Source of the DNA: Dokdonella sp.
GTDB taxonomy: Bacteria > Pseudomonadota > Gammaproteobacteria > Xanthomonadales > Rhodanobacteraceae
Assembly: GCF_019634845.1 (NCBI RefSeq)
Contig: NZ_JAHCAQ010000008.1
Location: forward strand, 1-64,000
DNA length: 64,000 bases
Direction: 5' to 3'
The translations under genes and the position numbers were made by a program. The notes under the pieces are model-generated. The model saw nothing but the letters and a program-made list of their open reading frames with translations. It made no database searches and was not told the DNA's origin. This document shows, one piece after another, positions 7,462 to 17,502 of the stretch (its first letter is position 1; every line of letters starts with the position of its first letter).

Positions 7462-8544
7462 TTGACCGACTGGATCACGCGCGACGACGCGCTGCAGGCG
7501 CTGTTGGAACACACTCCCGCGACGCTCGGCCTCGACACCGAGTTCATGCGCACCAATACCTTCCTGCCGCGTCTGGCGCTGGTGCAGGCCGATGTCGGCG
7601 GCCGCATCGCCTTGGTCGATCCCACGGCGCCGCTCGACCCGGCGCCGCTGGCACGCGTGCTGGCCGATCCGGCACGCACGATCGTCATGCACAGCGCGAG
7701 CGAGGACCTCGAAGCCTTGGCCACCTGGTCGTGCCACATCGCGCACCTGTTCGACACCCAGATCGCCGCGGCATTCGCCGGCCTCGGCGCGGGACTGGGC
7801 TACCAGAAGCTCGTGTTCGAGCTGACCGGCATCGCGCTGCCCAAGACCGAGACGCGTTCGGACTGGCTGCAGCGGCCGCTGAGCGCGCAACAGATCGACT
7901 ATGCCGCGCAGGACGTGCTGCACCTGCCCCGCCTGCACGAGGAACTTGCACGCCGCCTCGAACAGCGCAACATGAGCGCCTGGCTCGCCGCCGACTGCGA
8001 ACGTCTGCTCGCGAAGGCGCGCGAGCGCGAGCCCGACCCGCAACCGCAGCTCGCGCTGCGCGGTGCCGCCGACTGGCCACGCGAACGCCAGGCGTTGCTG
8101 CGTCGGCTGTTGCGCTGGCGCGATGCCGCCGCACGACGCCACGATCGGCCGCGCAACTGGTTGCTCGACGATGCCCACGCGCTCGATCTTGCGGCGCAAC
8201 CGCCACGCAGCGCCGAGGAACTTGCCGAGCGCACCCGCGGCCTGCGTGCACTGCGGTCGGCGCAGCGCGAGGAACTGCTGGCCGTGGTGCAGGCTCCGTT
8301 GCGCGACGAAGATCTCGATTTCGTGCCGATTCCGCCGCAGCCCGATGCGCGCGAACGCAAGCTCATCGCGGCGATGAAGGAGGTCGTGGCCGCGCAGGCG
8401 CAGCGCCTCGACCTGCCCGACGCGCTGCTGTGCTCGCGCCGCCATCTGGAAACGCTGCTCGCGACGCGCTGCTGGCCCATCGCACTGGACGGCTGGCGAC
8501 GTGACCTGCTGCACGATGAGCTGCTGGCGCTGCTGCCCTCTTGA
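7462..8544 (+). CDS. rnd: Ribonuclease D
   Basis: This is a 360-residue 3'-5' exoribonuclease involved in tRNA 3'-end maturation. The DEDDy exonuclease motifs are present: LGLDTEFMR (Asp25, Glu27), HSASEDLEAL, and QQIDYAAQDVLHLPRL with the Tyr/Asp of motif III. The C-terminal half contains an HRDC domain (WRDAAARRHDRPRNWLLDD). The start is the TTG at 7462, preceded by GAGGAA at a suitable distance; no in-frame ATG fits better. Its stop codon overlaps the TTGACA box of the proposed thr promoter. Confidence 0.92.
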   Translation: MTDWITRDDALQALLEHTPATLGLDTEFMRTNTFLPRLALVQADVGGRIALVDPTAPLDPAPLARVLADPARTIVMHSASEDLEALATWSCHIAHLFDTQIAAAFAGLGAGLGYQKLVFELTGIALPKTETRSDWLQRPLSAQQIDYAAQDVLHLPRLHEELARRLEQRNMSAWLAADCERLLAKAREREPDPQPQLALRGAADWPRERQALLRRLLRWRDAAARRHDRPRNWLLDDAHALDLAAQPPRSAEELAERTRGLRALRSAQREELLAVVQAPLRDEDLDFVPIPPQPDARERKLIAAMKEVVAAQAQRLDLPDALLCSRRHLETLLATRCWPIALDGWRRDLLHDELLALLPS

Positions 8545-8571
8545 CAGACCCCGTGGTGCTGCCGGCACACT
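8541..8571 (+). promoter_or_regulatory. Candidate thr operon promoter
   Basis: A consensus -35 box TTGACA (8541-8546) overlaps the rnd stop codon. Downstream, CACACT (8566-8571) is a poor -10 box at 19-base spacing. Transcription would begin near 8578, giving a leader of about 50 bases before the proposed leader peptide. The -35 box is perfect but the -10 box is weak. Confidence 0.4.
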
Positions 8572-8629
8572 CGCAAGCATGAACGCAACGCCCGCCATGC
8601 GCCGCCCGCCTGCCGCCAACCACGGCACG

Positions 8630-8698
8630 ATGACGCGCACGACGACGTGGACGACTTCGCCCACGTTGTGCGGGTGCCTGCGCTGCCAACCATCCTGA
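8630..8698 (+). CDS. thrL: Putative thr operon leader peptide
   Basis: A 22-codon frame begins MTRTTTWTTSPT, with seven Thr in the first twelve residues, and ends 97 bases before thrA. In enterobacteria thrABC is controlled by attenuation through a Thr/Ile-rich leader peptide, and this peptide has the same composition and position. No clear Shine-Dalgarno precedes the ATG at 8630. A longer in-frame version would start at 8579, at the predicted transcript start. The Thr run is seen directly; the attenuation role is inferred. Confidence 0.55.
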   Translation: MTRTTTWTTSPTLCGCLRCQPS

Positions 8699-8790
8699 CC
8701 GATCGATTGCGCAAACCACGGCCCCGCCCCACTCCGGGACAGGGCCTGCGCCACAGCCCGACCCGAAGCCGAGCGGGGTCTTCATCCGGA
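8699..8790 (+). promoter_or_regulatory. Possible thr attenuator region
   Basis: Between the leader peptide and thrA, GGGC..GCCC with flanking GGG..CCC (about 8740-8765) can pair. It competes with a downstream hairpin GACCCG...CGGGGTC (about 8759-8780) that is followed by TTCATCC. This resembles anti-terminator and terminator alternatives, but the T-run is poor and no folding calculation was possible. Confidence 0.3.
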
Positions 8791-8795
8791 GACCC

Positions 8796-11267
8796 ATGAT
8801 GTCCGTCGCCCAGTTGCCCGACCCGCCGCCGGCGCCCCCATGCGTGCACAAGTTCGGCGGCTCCAGTCTTGCCGACGCCACCTGCATGCGGCGCGTCGCC
8901 GCGATCCTGCAGGCGCAGCCCGCCACGCCGGCCTATGTCGTGGTGTCGGCCATGCGCGGCACCACCGATGCCCTGATCGCGCTGGCCGAAGCCGCGATGC
9001 AGGCGAGCACCGACTGGCCCGGGCGCCTGGCCCAGTTGCGCGAGCGGCACCTGGCCTGCGCCGACGACCTGCTCGCTGCGCACGCGGCCGCCACGCGCGA
9101 CTGGCTCGATGGCCAATTTGCCGAACTGCGCGACCTGCTCGCTGCGCTCGCCGTGCTGCGCACGCCCAACCGCGAGGCAAGCGAGCGCGTGCAGGGTCTG
9201 GGTGAGGTGTGGTCCTCGCGCCTGCTGCGCGACCTGCTGGCGGCACAGGGTCTGTCCTGCGCGCGACTCGACGCCCGCGACGTGCTCGTCGTCAGCCACG
9301 GCGAACTCGGTGCCAGCGTCGACTGGGACGACAGCCAGCGCCGCTTCGACGCGTGGCGCGCCGAGCACGCGCGGCCATGGACCGTCGTGACCGGCTTCGT
9401 CGCACGCACGCCCGACGGTCGCGCCACCGTGCTGGGCCGCAACGGCAGTGACTATTCGGCCGCCATCTTCGCGCGCCTGAGCGGCGCCGCCGAGCTCACG
9501 CTGTGGGGCGACACCGACGGCGTGCTGTCGGCCGACCCGCGCCTGGTGCCCGAGGCCGTGTCGCTGCCCGAGCTCAGCTACAGCGAAGCCTGCGAGCTGG
9601 CGTACTTCGGTGCCAAGGTGATCCACCCGCAGACGCTCACGCCGGCGATCGCGGCAGGCCTGGCCGTGCGCATCCGCAACACGTTCGCCCCCGACCACGC
9701 CGGCACGGCGATCGGCACCCGCGCCACGGCGGCGAGCGGCTCACCGGTCAAGGGTCTGTCGGCCGTGCAGCAACTGGCCGTGCTCACCCTCGAAGGCGCC
9801 GGCATGATCGGCGTGCCGGGCACCGCCGAGCGCGCCTTCGGCGCGCTGCATGCGGCCGGTGTGTCGGTGGTGATGATCTCGCAGGGCTCCTCGGAACATT
9901 CGATCTGCTGCGTGGTGCGCGAAGCCGACCTCGCTCGCGCCCGCAGCGCACTGGAGTCGGCATTCGAGCGTGAGCTCGCGCGCGGCGCGATCGCGCGCAT
10001 CGCGGGCGAAGCCGGCATCAGCGTGCTCGCCGCGGTCGGTGACGGCATGGCCGGCCAGCCCGGCGTCGCCGCGCGGCTGTTCGGCGCGCTGGCCCGCAGC
10101 AGCGTCAACATTCGCGCCATCGCGCAGGGCGCCTCCGAACGCAACATTTCGATCGCGGTGGCGAGCAGCGACGCCACTCGCGCGCTGCGCGCCGCGCACG
10201 CCGCGTTCTGGCTGTCACCGCAAACGATCTCGATCGGCCTGATCGGCCCGGGCAAGGTTGGCCAGGCCCTGTTCGAACAGATCCTCGCCGCACGCGAACG
10301 CCTGCTGCGCGACCATCAGCTCGACTTGCGCCTGCGCGCGGTCGCGAGCCGCTCACACCTGTGGTGCGGCGAATCGCACCTGGCCGCAAACTGGCGCGAA
10401 GCAGCGCAGCCCGATGGCGATCTCGAAGCGTTCACGCGCCACATCCACGCCGAACACCTGCCGCACGCCCTCATCATCGACTGCAGCGCGAGCGATGCGG
10501 TGGCCGAACGCTACGCCGACTGGCTCGCCGCGGGCATTCACGTGGTGACGCCGAACAAGCACGCTGGCGCCGGTCCGTACCCACGCTGGCAGCGCATCCG
10601 CGCCGCCTGCGCCAGCGGCGCGCGCTTCCGCTACGAGGCCACCGTCGGCGCTGGACTGCCGGTCATCTCGACACTGCGCGACCTGCTCGATACGGGCGAT
10701 GAGCTGCACGTGGTCGAAGGCATCCTGTCGGGCACGCTGGCCTGGTTGTTCAACCGCTACGATGGCTGCACGCCATTCTCGGCGCTCGTGCGCGAGGCCC
10801 ATGCCCTCGCCTACACCGAACCCGACCCGCGCGATGACCTGTCCGGCACCGACGTGGCGCGCAAGCTCGTGATCCTGGCCCGCGAAGCCGGCGTGCCGCT
10901 CGAGCTGGCCGATGTCGAAGTCGAAAGCCTCGTGCCAGCGTCCTTGCGCTGCACCGACGCCGCGACCTTCATGGAGCGCCTCGGCGAATTCGACGCCGCG
11001 ATGGCCGCGCGCCATGCACGGGCGCACGACCACGGTTGCGTGCTGCGCTACGTCGCCCGGCTCGATCGCGACGGCCATGCGCGCGTCGGCCTGGCCGAGC
11101 TGCCGGCGACGCACGGCTTCGCGCACCTGCGCCTGACCGACAACATCGTGCAGTTCACCACCCGCCGCTATGCCGACAATCCGCTCGTGGTGCAGGGGCC
11201 AGGCGCCGGCCCCGAAGTCACCGCAGCGGGCGTGTTCGCCGACATCCTCAGGATCGTGCAGTCATGA
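8796..11267 (+). CDS. thrA: Bifunctional aspartate kinase / homoserine dehydrogenase I
   Basis: This 823-residue fusion enzyme phosphorylates aspartate and reduces aspartate semialdehyde to homoserine in threonine/methionine biosynthesis. The kinase begins with [12 protein letters not shown] (near residue 17), and two ACT-type regulatory segments follow ([28 protein letters not shown]). Homoserine dehydrogenase runs from about residue 480 with [39 protein letters not shown] and the signature [21 protein letters not shown] precedes the tandem ATG ATG; either Met is possible. Its stop overlaps the thrB start (ATGA), indicating coupled translation. The ACT domains imply threonine feedback, as known for ThrA. 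Confidence 0.96.
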   Translation: MMSVAQLPDPPPAPPCVHKFGGSSLADATCMRRVAAILQAQPATPAYVVVSAMRGTTDALIALAEAAMQASTDWPGRLAQLRERHLACADDLLAAHAAATRDWLDGQFAELRDLLAALAVLRTPNREASERVQGLGEVWSSRLLRDLLAAQGLSCARLDARDVLVVSHGELGASVDWDDSQRRFDAWRAEHARPWTVVTGFVARTPDGRATVLGRNGSDYSAAIFARLSGAAELTLWGDTDGVLSADPRLVPEAVSLPELSYSEACELAYFGAKVIHPQTLTPAIAAGLAVRIRNTFAPDHAGTAIGTRATAASGSPVKGLSAVQQLAVLTLEGAGMIGVPGTAERAFGALHAAGVSVVMISQGSSEHSICCVVREADLARARSALESAFERELARGAIARIAGEAGISVLAAVGDGMAGQPGVAARLFGALARSSVNIRAIAQGASERNISIAVASSDATRALRAAHAAFWLSPQTISIGLIGPGKVGQALFEQILAARERLLRDHQLDLRLRAVASRSHLWCGESHLAANWREAAQPDGDLEAFTRHIHAEHLPHALIIDCSASDAVAERYADWLAAGIHVVTPNKHAGAGPYPRWQRIRAACASGARFRYEATVGAGLPVISTLRDLLDTGDELHVVEGILSGTLAWLFNRYDGCTPFSALVREAHALAYTEPDPRDDLSGTDVARKLVILAREAGVPLELADVEVESLVPASLRCTDAATFMERLGEFDAAMAARHARAHDHGCVLRYVARLDRDGHARVGLAELPATHGFAHLRLTDNIVQFTTRRYADNPLVVQGPGAGPEVTAAGVFADILRIVQS

Positions 11268-12202
11268 ACTCCGCATCGCGTCCGCAGCGTGCCACCGCCT
11301 TCGCCCCGGCCAGCGTCGGCAACGCCGCCGTCGGCTTCGACATCCTCGGTCACAGCGTGGCCGGGCCCGGCGACCGCGTCACCGTGCAACGCATCGCCGA
11401 ACCACGGGTGCGCATCGGCGCGATCCGTGGCGCCGCGCAGCCGCTGCCGCTGGAACCCGAACGCAACACCGCCGGTGCCGCCCTGCTCGCGCTGCAGCGT
11501 GCGCTGGCGCTGCCGTTCGGTTTCGACATCGAGATCGACAAGGGCATCCCGTTCGGTTCGGGCATGGGTGGCTCGGCCGCCTCGGCGGTTGCTGCGCTGG
11601 TCGCCGCCAACGCGCTGCTCGATGCGCCGTTGCCGCGTGCGGCGCTGTATCCGTTCGCACTCGAAGGCGAAGCCGTCGCCAGCGGCGGTCGCCATGGCGA
11701 CAACGTCGGCCCGATGCTGCTGGGCGGGCTCGTGCTCGCGACCGCCGACCGCCTGGTGCCGATCGCAGTCCCGGCCGCCCTGCACTGCGCGCTCGTGCAT
11801 CCGCACGCAACGCTCGAAACACGCGCGGCGCGCGCCGCGCTGGCCGGCAGCTATGCCCTGCCCGAGTTCGTCGCGCAAAGCGCCAACCTCGCCCTCGTGC
11901 TCGCCGGCTGCCATGCTGGCGACATGGAACTGATCCGTGCCGGACTCGCCGACGTGCTGGTGGAGCCGCGCCGCGCGCCATTGATCGCCGGCTTCGCCTC
12001 GGTCAAGGCCGCCGCGCTGGCCGCTGGCGCGCTCGGTGCCAGCATCTCCGGCGCCGGCCCGAGCGTATTCGCCTGGTGCGACGGCGCCGCTGCCGCGCAG
12101 CGCTGTGCGCAGGCGATGCGCGATGCCTTTGCCGAAGCCGGACTCGACAGCGACTGCTGGCTGTCGCCGGTGGCCGGCCCCGCCGCACAGGTGGTCGCAT
12201 GA
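11264..12202 (+). CDS. thrB: Homoserine kinase
   Basis: This is a 312-residue GHMP-family kinase that phosphorylates homoserine to O-phosphohomoserine. Visible motifs are the N-terminal [16 protein letters not shown], the GHMP glycine-rich ATP loop [18 protein letters not shown], and the C-terminal [15 protein letters not shown]. The start ATG overlaps the thrA stop and the stop overlaps the thrC start, so thrABC is one translationally coupled operon. Confidence 0.96.
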   Translation: MNSASRPQRATAFAPASVGNAAVGFDILGHSVAGPGDRVTVQRIAEPRVRIGAIRGAAQPLPLEPERNTAGAALLALQRALALPFGFDIEIDKGIPFGSGMGGSAASAVAALVAANALLDAPLPRAALYPFALEGEAVASGGRHGDNVGPMLLGGLVLATADRLVPIAVPAALHCALVHPHATLETRAARAALAGSYALPEFVAQSANLALVLAGCHAGDMELIRAGLADVLVEPRRAPLIAGFASVKAAALAAGALGASISGAGPSVFAWCDGAAAAQRCAQAMRDAFAEAGLDSDCWLSPVAGPAAQVVA

Positions 12203-13497
12203 ACTACCTCAGCACACGTGGCCGCGCGCCGGCCGTCGATATCGACCACGCACTCGCCGCGGGACTGGCCCCCGATGGCGGGCTGTATGTGCCGCAGGTC
12301 GTGCCGCGGCTCGATGCAGCCGACTTCGCGGCTGACGAGGAGCTGGCAGCAGTCGCCGCGCGCGTCCTGCACCCGTTCTTCGCAGGCAGCCGCCTGCAAT
12401 CGCAATTGCCCGCGATCTGCGCCGAGGCCTACGCATTTCCGGCGTCGCTGCGCGCACTCGATGGCAGCACGCACCTGCTCGAACTGTTCCACGGCCCGAC
12501 GGCGGCATTCAAGGATTACGCCGCGCGCTTCCTCGCCGCGAGCCTCGGCCGCCTGCGCGATGCCGAGGCACCGGTCAGCACCGTGCTGGTCGCCACGTCG
12601 GGCGATACCGGCGCGGCGGTGGCGGCCGCGTTCCATCGCCGCCCGGGCTTCCGCGTCGTGGTGCTGTATCCCGATGGCCGCGTGTCGCCGCGCCAGGCGC
12701 ACCAACTCGGCAGTTTCGGCGACAACGTGCACGCGCTGCGCGTGGCCGGCGCCTTCGACGACTGCCAGGCCCTGGTCAAGCGCGCGCTGATCGATGCCGA
12801 CCTGCGCCAGGCATGCGCGCTGACCTCGGCCAACAGCATCAGCCTCGGCCGCTGGCTGCCGCAGATGGCCTATTACGCGGCCAGCGCGCTCGCCTGCGCC
12901 CGCCAGCAGGCGGCCCCACTCAACTACGTGATCCCCACCGGCAACCTCGGCAACGCGCTGGCCTGCGTGCTGGCCCGGCTCGTGGGATTGCCGATCGGCG
13001 ACATCGTGCTGGCCACCAACGCAAACCGGGTCCTGCCCGCCTACTTCGCTAGCGGCAGCTACGCGCCCGCAGCAAGTATCGCCACGCTCGCCAATGCCAT
13101 GGACGTGGGCGACCCGAGCAATTTCGAGCGGCTGCGCTGGCTCTATCCGACCAGGGCCGACCTGCCCGGTTGGCTCGCTGCCGACGCGGTCGACGATGTC
13201 GACATCGCGGCCACCATCGAACGCACCTGGCGCGAGCGGTCGCTGGCGGTGTGCCCGCACACGGCCACCGCGCTGTGCGTGCTGGCGCGGCTGCGCGCAC
13301 GCGGCGAGGCGCGCGCATGCGCCGCCGTCGCCACGGCCCACGCCGCCAAGTTCGACAGCATCGTCGAACCGCTGATCGGCCAGCCCGTCGCGGTACCACC
13401 CGCGCTGGCCGCCATGCTCGCGCGACCTGCCCACGCCGAGCCGATCGCCAACGACTACGCGGCACTGCGTGCACGCCTGCTCGCGCTGCCGGCCTGA
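12199..13497 (+). CDS. thrC: Threonine synthase
   Basis: This is a 432-residue PLP enzyme converting O-phosphohomoserine to threonine. The N-terminus [20 protein letters not shown] is typical, and the PLP-binding lysine is Lys105 in [29 protein letters not shown] binds phosphate, and [14 protein letters not shown] and [10 protein letters not shown] are further family blocks. It is the last gene of thrABC; a tRNA-Ala with its own promoter begins 100 bases downstream. Confidence 0.96.
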   Translation: MNYLSTRGRAPAVDIDHALAAGLAPDGGLYVPQVVPRLDAADFAADEELAAVAARVLHPFFAGSRLQSQLPAICAEAYAFPASLRALDGSTHLLELFHGPTAAFKDYAARFLAASLGRLRDAEAPVSTVLVATSGDTGAAVAAAFHRRPGFRVVVLYPDGRVSPRQAHQLGSFGDNVHALRVAGAFDDCQALVKRALIDADLRQACALTSANSISLGRWLPQMAYYAASALACARQQAAPLNYVIPTGNLGNALACVLARLVGLPIGDIVLATNANRVLPAYFASGSYAPAASIATLANAMDVGDPSNFERLRWLYPTRADLPGWLAADAVDDVDIAATIERTWRERSLAVCPHTATALCVLARLRARGEARACAAVATAHAAKFDSIVEPLIGQPVAVPPALAAMLARPAHAEPIANDYAALRARLLALPA

Positions 13498-13529
13498 AAG
13501 CGCCGCAGCCAGGCCCCCGCGCGACGGGC

Positions 13530-13559
13530 TTGGCGCAGCGCGCGCGGCGCTGCTATGAT
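13530..13559 (+). promoter_or_regulatory. Promoter of tRNA-Ala
   Basis: TTGGCG (13530-13535) and TATGAT (13554-13559) are separated by 18 bases and lie about 39 bases before the tRNA 5' end. This is a good sigma-70-type match between thrC and the tRNA. Confidence 0.6.
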
Positions 13560-13597
13560 GCGCGCCCTTTCGCGGTTCCCACCCGCGACATGCATAC

Positions 13598-13673
<76 letters not shown>

Positions 13674-13681
13674 AACAGATG

Positions 13682-13711
13682 GCCCGACCGTTCGCGGTCG
13701 GGCTTCTTTTT
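13682..13711 (+). terminator. Rho-independent terminator after tRNA-Ala
   Basis: A 9-bp stem GCCCGACCG/CGGTCGGGC with a TTCG tetraloop is followed by TTCTTTTT. It lies nine bases after the tRNA CCA end. Confidence 0.85.
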
Positions 13712-13814
13712 GCCCCAATCGCGCCGACACGGCCTTGTGCGGCCCTGATCCGATGCCCTGCCGGGGGTGTGACGCCGCCACTTCGGCACCGCTGCGCCGG
13801 ATTTCCCGCTCGGC

Positions 13815-14678
13815 TCAGGTGCCGATCGGGTGCCAGACGGTCTTGTATTCGACGAAGTCGAGCACCCGTTCGAGGGCCAGCAACGGGCCGTGGCTGGCCA
13901 CGCAGCGCTTCATGTTGTCGGCGGCGGCGCGTTCGACTTCAATGCGCCGCGCCGGTTCGTCGCGCAGGAAAGCCAGACCCTGGATTTCCATGTGCGAGGC
14001 GAATTGCGGCGCGAGTTCGGCGGCATCGCCCGACAGTAGGTTGACGACGCCGGCGGGCAGATCGGCGGTGGCAAACGCCTCGCCGAACTCGGCGACGAGC
14101 CCGCCAGCCGGACCAGGCAGCAGGGCGACGACGGTGTTGCCGGCAGCGATGGCGGCGGCAATGCGGGCGGCGCTGGCGGCTGGGTCGGGGCCATCGTCGA
14201 ACACGAGTCCGACCACGCCGAGCGCCTCGGGCGTGGTGAAGTTGTGGTGCGGGCCGGCCACCGGATTCACGGCGCCGATGATCTGCGGGTACTTGTCGCT
14301 GGCGCCGGCGTAATACACCAGCGCGTCGACCGTCGCCGCGAGTGCGCGCGCGGCCTGCGCCGCGGAATGACCGAGGCCGCTGCGCAGCAGCGTCTGCCAG
14401 GAGTCGGCCCGGCCTTCGATCATCTCGGCCATGCGATACAGGATCTGGCCGCGGTTGTAGGCCGAGCGTGCAGCCCACCCTGCTTGCGCGGCGCGCGCGG
14501 CATCGACCGCGGCGCGCAGGTCCTTGCGCGAAGCGAGACAGAGTTGGGCATAGGCGCGCTTGGCGCCGGGCCGCGTCAGCGCATAGCTGCGCCCGGACTC
14601 GCTGCGCGGAAACTCGCCGCCGATGTAGAGCTTGTGGGTCTTGGGTACCGGCAGCGACGTCGGGAGTGGCGGACTCAT
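13815..14678 (-). CDS. Truncated, non-catalytic aldehyde dehydrogenase-like protein
   Basis: The 287 residues match the N-terminal and NAD-binding part of the aldehyde dehydrogenase fold (KLYIGGEFPRSESGRSYALT, LRAAVDAARAAQAGWAARSAYNRGQILYRMAEMIEGR). The protein is far shorter than the usual 480-500 residues. The catalytic Cys/Glu motifs (FxNxGQxC, ELGGK) are absent. GGAGGT precedes the ATG, which overlaps the stop of the full-length ALDH upstream. A full ALDH followed by a degenerate ALDH is the domain order of ALDH16 proteins, so this may be the non-catalytic half of a split ALDH16. The role is probably structural; this is inference from layout. Confidence 0.8.
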   Translation of the reverse strand: MSPPLPTSLPVPKTHKLYIGGEFPRSESGRSYALTRPGAKRAYAQLCLASRKDLRAAVDAARAAQAGWAARSAYNRGQILYRMAEMIEGRADSWQTLLRSGLGHSAAQAARALAATVDALVYYAGASDKYPQIIGAVNPVAGPHHNFTTPEALGVVGLVFDDGPDPAASAARIAAAIAAGNTVVALLPGPAGGLVAEFGEAFATADLPAGVVNLLSGDAAELAPQFASHMEIQGLAFLRDEPARRIEVERAAADNMKRCVASHGPLLALERVLDFVEYKTVWHPIGT

Positions 14679-16180
14679 GGCTGTACCTCCAGATACGGCA
14701 GCAGCCCATGGCGCCCGCCTTCGCGGCCGTAACCGCTTTCGCCATAGCCGCCGAACGGCGATGCCGGATCGAACTTGTGATAGGTATTGGCCCAAACCAC
14801 GCCGGCTTTGAGTTGCGCGGCGACCGCGTGCACCTTCGAGCCCTTCTCGCTCCAGATGCCCGCGGCAAGCCCATAGGGCGTGTCATTGGCCTTGGCGATC
14901 GCCTCGGCCGGCGTGCGGAACGTGGACACCGCGAGCACCGGCCCGAACACCTCGACGCGGCACAACGTGTCGGCCTGGGCGACGTCGCTGAACAGGCACG
15001 GCCGCAGGAAGTTGCCCGTGTTCGGCAACGTGATGTTCTCCGGCTCGAAGTAACGCCCGCCCTCGCGCTTGCCGGTTTCGATCAGGCGCCGGATCTTGTC
15101 GAGCTCGGCGCTCGAGTTGATCGCGCCGATGTCGGTGTTCTTGTCGAGCGGGTTGCCCACGCGCAGCTTGCGCATGCGCGCCTTGAGCTTGTCGAGCACG
15201 CGTGCGGCCACCGATTCCTCGACCAACAGGCGCGAACCGGCGCAGCACACGTGCCCTTGGTTGAAGAAAATGCCGCTGACCACGCCTTCCACCGCCTGGT
15301 CGAGTGCGGCGTCGGCGAAGATCAGGTGCGCCGACTTGCCGCCGAGTTCGAGCGTGAGCTTCTTGCCGCTGCCGGCGACGCTGCGCGCGATGATCTTGCC
15401 GACGTCGGTGCTGCCCGTGAATGCGATCTTGCGCACGAGTGGATGGGCAGTCAGCGCGGCACCGGTCGCACCTGCACCGGTGACGATGTTGACGACACCT
15501 TCGGGCAGGCCCGCGGCTTCGAAGATCTCGACGAGCTTGAGCGCGGCCAGCGGCGTCTGCTCGGCGGGTTTGAGCACCACCGTGTTGCCGCAGGCGAGTG
15601 CCGGTGCGATCTTCCACGCCGCCATCAGCAGCGGGAAGTTCCACGGAATGATCTGGCCGGCGACGCCGAGCGGCGCGAACTTCGCGCCCGGTACCGCATA
15701 GCCGAGCTTGTCGGCCCAACCGGCGTAGTAGAAGAAGTGCGCCGCCACCAGCGGGATGTCGACGTCGCGTGTCTCGCGGATCGGCTTGCCGTTGTCGAGC
15801 GTCTCCAGCACCGCGAGTTCGCGCGCGCGCTCCTGGATCAATCGCGCGATGCGGAACAGGTAGCGCCCGCGTTCGCGCCCCGACAGCTTGCTCCAGGTGC
15901 GATCGTACGCGCGTTTGGCGGCGCGCACCGCGGCGTCGACGTCGGGGGCGGTCGCCTCGGCGACCTTCGACAGCACCTGCAGCGTCGCCGGGTTGATGCT
16001 GTCGAAATAGCGTCCCTCGACCGGCTTCAGCCATTGCCCGCCGATGTAGAGCTGGTGGCGTGGCGGGATCGTCACGATCTTGTCCGATTCGATGCTCGGG
16101 GCGTAGTCGACGACGAGCCCGGCCACGGCCTTGGCGCCGTTGCCCGCCGCGAGGCCGGTCTTGGCGATGGTCTTAGTCAA
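14675..16180 (-). CDS. Aldehyde dehydrogenase (ALDH16-like catalytic subunit)
   Basis: This is a 501-residue NAD(P)-dependent aldehyde dehydrogenase with PWNFPLLMAAWKIAPALA, the cofactor block FTGSTDVGKIIARSVAG, the general-base block LTLELGGKSAHLIF, and the nucleophile Cys312 in NQGHVCCAGSR. The C-terminal ASPFGGYGESGYGREGG is intact. I take the TTG at 16180 as start: it overlaps the deoC stop, AAGGG lies eight bases upstream, and no early ATG exists. Operon order is deoC, this gene, truncated ALDH. DeoC releases acetaldehyde, so this enzyme plausibly oxidises it to acetate; the substrate is inferred from context. Confidence 0.9.
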   Translation of the reverse strand: MTKTIAKTGLAAGNGAKAVAGLVVDYAPSIESDKIVTIPPRHQLYIGGQWLKPVEGRYFDSINPATLQVLSKVAEATAPDVDAAVRAAKRAYDRTWSKLSGRERGRYLFRIARLIQERARELAVLETLDNGKPIRETRDVDIPLVAAHFFYYAGWADKLGYAVPGAKFAPLGVAGQIIPWNFPLLMAAWKIAPALACGNTVVLKPAEQTPLAALKLVEIFEAAGLPEGVVNIVTGAGATGAALTAHPLVRKIAFTGSTDVGKIIARSVAGSGKKLTLELGGKSAHLIFADAALDQAVEGVVSGIFFNQGHVCCAGSRLLVEESVAARVLDKLKARMRKLRVGNPLDKNTDIGAINSSAELDKIRRLIETGKREGGRYFEPENITLPNTGNFLRPCLFSDVAQADTLCRVEVFGPVLAVSTFRTPAEAIAKANDTPYGLAAGIWSEKGSKVHAVAAQLKAGVVWANTYHKFDPASPFGGYGESGYGREGGRHGLLPYLEVQP

Positions 16181-17129
16181 GCGAGTAGCCCTTGTCGTAG
16201 TAGTAGCGGCCGGTGTACTGGCGGAAGATCTGGCGCAGCACGTCGTTGAGCAGTGCGCTGGCACCGAAGCGATAGAGGTCGGGACTCATCCAGTCCGGGC
16301 CGAGCGTCTCGTAAAGCATGCACAGGTACTGGATCGCCTGCTTGGCATTGCGGATGCCGCCGGCCGGCTTCATGCCGATGTGTTCGCCGGTGCGGGCGTG
16401 GTGGTCGGCGATCGCCTGCAGCATCACGAGCGTGACCGGTGGCGTCGCCGCCGGCTGGATCTTGCCGGTCGAGGTCTTGATGAAATGCGCACCGGCCGCG
16501 ATCGCAAGGTCGGATGCCAGGCGCACATTGTCGAGTGTGCCGAGTTCGCCGGTTTCGAGGATCACTTTCAGGTGCGCGCTGCCGCAGGCTTCGCGCACCG
16601 CGGCGATCTCGTCGAACACCTGCTGGTACTCGCCGGCGAGGAACGCGCCGCGATTGATCACCATGTCGATCTCGTCGGCACCGTTGTCAACCGCCTCGCG
16701 CACGTCGAGCAGGCGCAGCTTGAGCGACACCTGCCCGGCCGGAAACGACGTCGCGACCGAGGCCACATGCACGCCCGAGCCGGCCAGCGCCTTGACCGCG
16801 ACCGGCACCAGCAGCGGGTACACGCACACCGCCGCCACCGGCGGGATCGGGCGAAAGCCCTCGATCTTCTCCAGCGCCTGGGTCAGCGCCGGCGCGGCCG
16901 GTCGCAGCGCCTTGTGACACATCTGCCGCACGCGCGCCTCGGTGTCGGCGCCTTCGAGCGTGGTCAGGTCCATCATGCGGATGGCGAGATAGAGCAGGTC
17001 GAGCTTGCTGCGCGCCTTGATGCTGCGCCGGGCGAAGAAGGCGGCGCGCTCCTCGGCGCCGACCGCATCGACCGGCACCAGGGCAATGGCACGCGACGCG
17101 CCGTCGCGGTCGCGGACTGGGACGATCAT
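16173..17129 (-). CDS. deoC: Deoxyribose-phosphate aldolase
   Basis: This 318-residue class I aldolase cleaves 2-deoxyribose-5-phosphate to glyceraldehyde-3-phosphate and acetaldehyde in deoxynucleoside breakdown. The Schiff-base lysine lies in AGAHFIKTSTGK and the second essential lysine in EHIGMKPAGGIRNA. VAAVCVYPLLVPVA and NGADEIDMVINRG are conserved blocks. It is longer than E. coli DeoC (about 260 residues) because of an N-terminal extension of the type found in longer DeoC proteins. It heads a coupled three-gene operon with two ALDH genes. Start at 17129; no strong Shine-Dalgarno sequence. Confidence 0.93.
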   Translation of the reverse strand: MIVPVRDRDGASRAIALVPVDAVGAEERAAFFARRSIKARSKLDLLYLAIRMMDLTTLEGADTEARVRQMCHKALRPAAPALTQALEKIEGFRPIPPVAAVCVYPLLVPVAVKALAGSGVHVASVATSFPAGQVSLKLRLLDVREAVDNGADEIDMVINRGAFLAGEYQQVFDEIAAVREACGSAHLKVILETGELGTLDNVRLASDLAIAAGAHFIKTSTGKIQPAATPPVTLVMLQAIADHHARTGEHIGMKPAGGIRNAKQAIQYLCMLYETLGPDWMSPDLYRFGASALLNDVLRQIFRQYTGRYYYDKGYSLD

Positions 17130-17407
17130 GGAAGACCAAGATTCCTGCGGAAACCGATGCCGAGGATACGGCTTCCCGGCACCCCGCGTCACGACCAGCC
17201 AGCGTCCCCTGCCGGCGCCGTGACGCCGCCCCACGCCCTCGCGCTGCTCGTCCACCGGCCGCATGCGGGTCGGCGGCCATCCGCGCCCGCTGCGCGATTC
17301 CTCGCGGGACGCAGCCCGCCTGCCGACATCGATCGCATCGACCGCCGCCACCACAAGCGCGTGCGCGGCGTTCGCCAGCGCCGCCCGTTGCGGCGACCAC
17401 GACGCAT
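17130..17407. other. Intergenic region upstream of deoC
   Basis: No gene is recognised. The region should contain the deoC promoter on the minus strand. I could not assign -35/-10 boxes with confidence in this GC-rich stretch. Confidence 0.4.
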
Positions 17408-17437
17408 AAAAAAAACCCGGGCGCTGGCACGCCCGGG
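17408..17437 (-). terminator. Rho-independent terminator of the S8 peptidase gene
   Basis: On the minus strand an 8-bp stem (17416-17423 with 17430-17437, CCCGGGCG/CGCCCGGG) with a 6-base loop is followed by eight T residues (A-run 17408-17415 on the plus strand). It lies 66 bases after the stop of the minus-strand peptidase gene. Confidence 0.85.
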
Positions 17438-17502
17438 CGCTGGAGTCGACCGGCAGTGGACAATCCGGGCGCCGCCGTTGGGCGGCGACGCCCGGCGTCC
17501 GG

